Positions 7,601 to 8,089 of a DNA stretch of 8,089 nucleotides are shown here, piece by piece. The position numbers and the translations under genes were made by a program. The notes below the pieces were generated by a model. The model saw nothing but the letters and a program-made list of their open reading frames with translations, had not been told where the DNA came from and did not search any database. This stretch comes from JBEKZQ01 sp049509675 (GTDB lineage Bacteria; Planctomycetota; Planctomycetia; Pirellulales; Thermoguttaceae): contig JBEKZQ010000290.1 in assembly GCA_049509675.1 (NCBI GenBank), forward strand, positions 1 to 8,089. The letters are read 5' to 3'. How positions within the stretch are numbered: the first letter of the stretch is position 1; every line of letters begins with the position of its first letter.

Positions 7601-7648
7601 ACTGCGAAGGAAATCGCGATCGTCGAACGATGCACGGCGCAAGCATGA
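4619..7648 (+). CDS. Type IIG/IIL restriction-modification enzyme (nuclease + N6-adenine methylase + TRD)
   Basis: A 1009-residue single-chain enzyme expected to both cut and methylate DNA, using SAM. Domains in order: an N-terminal PD-(D/E)XK nuclease (about 30-150) with P78-D79 and E93-A-K95; a helical linker (about 195-350); an N6-adenine methylase with motif X G367-G-V-Y-Y-T-P (367-373), motif I LDMACGSGSF (409-418), an acidic VDID (473-476) and motif IV N569-P-P-W572; a TaqI/Eco57I-like target-recognition region (about 725-935); and a charged C-terminal coil (about 942-990). All catalytic motifs look intact and the length is normal for stand-alone enzymes of this type. The NPPW signature indicates adenine-N6 methylation. 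It has its own promoter and ribosome site and no partner R, M or S gene, as expected for this class. Recognition sequence cannot be read. G+C falls in 6340-7340, over the recognition half. It is probably a horizontally acquired defence gene, though no mobile element is visible. Confidence 0.92.
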   Translation: MDKTFEQGKDEVARLCDYFRVNRNEFRARNEAQVRQQLIDPLFEALGWDVGNSEQVAPQYAEVVTEQSQDDEGPRKAPDYTFRVGTLPRFYVEAKRCSIDISSDPAPAFQLRRYGWNTRLMLSLLTNFEELGVYDCTVRPRQNDKASRSRISLFRFPEYADRWRELWDVFSREAVWSGAFDQYAASKRKRGTSEVDEEFLKEIEGWRETLARNIALRNKGIAHDDLNAAVQLTIDRVVFLRMAEDQGLEPYQQLLNLCDHPEIFSRFVRKLCQRADEKYNAGLFHFEKEAGVSEAPDRITPKLTVDDKVFQPILQSLYFEHGSPYDFRLMPVEILGTIYERFLGKVIRLTVGHQAKVEEKPEVRKAGGVYYTPAYIAQYIVAQTVGVKVAGRSPAQLSGGKGKPPVRVLDMACGSGSFLLAAYQCLLQHCLEWYVKNRPERCPAAVCKNGRTSEWRLTIAEKKRILTTHIFGVDIDRQAVEVTKLSLLLKVLEGENEQTVARQLQLFHDRALPNLAENIKCGNSLIGPDYFSGKLIPDADEMKRVNAFDWQQGFPDAMKEGGFDCVVGNPPWLMAGYYVADEIDYMRQKFRTAKGKFDLYYLFIENGLSLANDSGRFGLIVPNKFFHTKAATRLREFLREKACLQTLVDFGDSQVFSGATNYSCIIFLGHDPVKCVRHVRAKAGLSIVAETTVPSSSLNDDAWHFETEDKRALFKKMEKIGKPLQTLVARFGTGVQSGADRVLTIERQQAKQRRLEKDVLRPILRGRDVRRYAVANSPRLLIFPYTVVRGDFVLLPERELQGRRNVYKILSDNRKTLTSRVWFGKGGQELSGQWYGMMYLDACQSFSSPHLLTPSLSNRSNFTFGKGDLFATGTAGVTSIIPRKDIQEDILYLLGLLNSRLLSFYAIGHSPVFSGAYYKFSAPYLKQLPIRRIDFFHAADKDSHERIVKLAEAMLALHKQLRAAKSEAHRTTIQRQIDATDAEIDRLVYDLYGLTAKEIAIVERCTAQA

Positions 7649-7689
7649 GCATTCCGGCAAACCGTACCACTATTCGCCGCCGGCGCCGC

Positions 7690-7718
7690 CTGACCGGCAG
7701 ACGCGGCTATGCTATAAT
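7690..7718 (+). promoter_or_regulatory. Sigma-70-like promoter of the downstream secreted protein
   Basis: TGCTATAAT (7710-7718) is a perfect extended -10, with a consensus TATAAT at 7713-7718. CTGACC (7690-7695) is a four-of-six match to the -35 box at exactly 17 bases spacing. The start would fall near 7725, almost at the Shine-Dalgarno site, so the leader is very short. This is the best promoter in the window. Confidence 0.65.
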
Positions 7719-7727
7719 TAGTCTTTC

Positions 7728-7732
7728 GGAGG
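7728..7732 (+). promoter_or_regulatory. Shine-Dalgarno site for the GTG start at 7740
   Basis: GGAGG, a full match to the anti-Shine-Dalgarno core, is 7 bases before GTG 7740 and 22 before the in-frame ATG at 7755, so the GTG start is preferred. Confidence 0.65.
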
Positions 7733-7739
7733 ATCGCCG

Positions 7740-8089
7740 GTGATTGCGTCCTGGATGTGTCGGATTACGGGTTGCCGTCTGCGGCCGACAATGCTCGTCC
7801 TGCTCGTGCTGAGCATCTTGGCAAGCGATCGGGCGCAGGCCGTCGATCGAGTGACCTTCCGTCGCGACGGGAAGCAGCGCGAAGTCACCGGCCGCGTGGT
7901 CGTGTCGGCACAGGACGGCGGTCTGCTGCTGCTGGCCCGCGACGGCGTGCTGTGGAACATCGTGCCCGAGGAACAGATCGCACACGTCAGCGACGCCGCG
8001 CCGTTTCGGCCATTGACGGCGGCCGAGATGTCCCATGCGATGCTGTCCCAACTGCCCAAGGGGTTCGACTGTCACGGCACGGCGCATTA
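7740..8089 (+). CDS. Secreted protein, N-terminal part, DUF1570-like (cut by window edge)
   Basis: The first 116 codons of a gene running off the window. The GTG start is set by GGAGG seven bases upstream and a strong promoter just before it. The N-terminus is basic, then apolar (T17-M-L-V-L-L-V-L-S-I-L-A28), ending in A32-Q-A-V35, a plausible signal-peptidase I site after A34. The mature part begins with a beta-rich stretch (VTFRRDG, 38-44; GRVVVSAQDG; LLLLARDGVLW) that looks like a small barrel sensing or binding fold, then PFRPLTAAEM and QLPKGF. This arrangement resembles the region ahead of the DUF1570 peptidase-like domain in planctomycete secreted proteins. That resemblance is from memory, and the DUF1570 domain itself would lie beyond the window, so the family name is tentative. 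Function is unknown. Confidence 0.7.
   Translation, partial: MIASWMCRITGCRLRPTMLVLLVLSILASDRAQAVDRVTFRRDGKQREVTGRVVVSAQDGGLLLLARDGVLWNIVPEEQIAHVSDAAPFRPLTAAEMSHAMLSQLPKGFDCHGTAH

Noticed and set aside
7655..7685. CCGGC/GCCGG inverted repeat after the restriction gene as a terminator
   Set aside because: The 5-bp stem has a loop of about 20 bases and no T-run; chance is likely in such G+C-rich sequence.
4489..7739. Restriction gene as part of a mobile element or defence island
   Set aside because: No integrase, transposase, terminal repeats or target duplication were seen at either edge, and no other defence gene is in the window.

Overview
The window is a dense, mostly plus-strand stretch of high-GC bacterial chromosome (roughly 60-65% G+C by eye). 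The gene content points to Planctomycetota, perhaps Pirellulales: a Tat-exported DUF362 protein coupled to a polyferredoxin, many short membrane or zinc-ribbon proteins, and a downstream secreted protein whose N-terminus resembles DUF1570 proteins of that group. This assignment is an inference from gene style; there is no rRNA or other marker in the window.

Layout: (1) Positions 3-2671 hold a two-gene redox operon. A twin-arginine-exported DUF362 protein overlaps by 4 bases (ATGA) a 570-residue membrane polyferredoxin that looks like NapH and NapG fused in one chain, with six cysteine clusters and an internal twin-arginine motif at the joint. (2) Positions 2672-2800 are an intergenic gap with a small hairpin and an extended -10 promoter. 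(3) Positions 2801-4488 hold a 61-residue zinc-ribbon/membrane miniprotein overlapping (TTGA) a two-domain ABC permease of the iron(III)/FbpB type. No ATPase or binding-protein gene is visible nearby. (4) Positions 4489-4618 carry a second extended -10 and a strong Shine-Dalgarno site. (5) Positions 4619-7648 encode a stand-alone, apparently intact type IIG/IIL restriction-modification enzyme (PD-(D/E)XK nuclease, N6-adenine methylase and target-recognition domain in one chain). Its recognition half is visibly poorer in G+C than the rest. (6) Positions 7649-7739 carry a third promoter (extended -10 plus a -35-like box), and 7740 to the window end begins a secreted protein cut off by the edge.

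How the parts relate: the first operon probably moves electrons across or along the cytoplasmic membrane, with the DUF362 protein, which has no cluster motif of its own, as the exported partner of the polyferredoxin. The permease is one part of an uptake system whose other parts lie elsewhere. The restriction enzyme is a self-contained accessory gene with its own promoter. The most unusual item is the NapH-NapG-type fusion with its buried Tat signal. I found no convincing new multi-gene defence system, CRISPR array, tRNA, rRNA, transposase or integrase.
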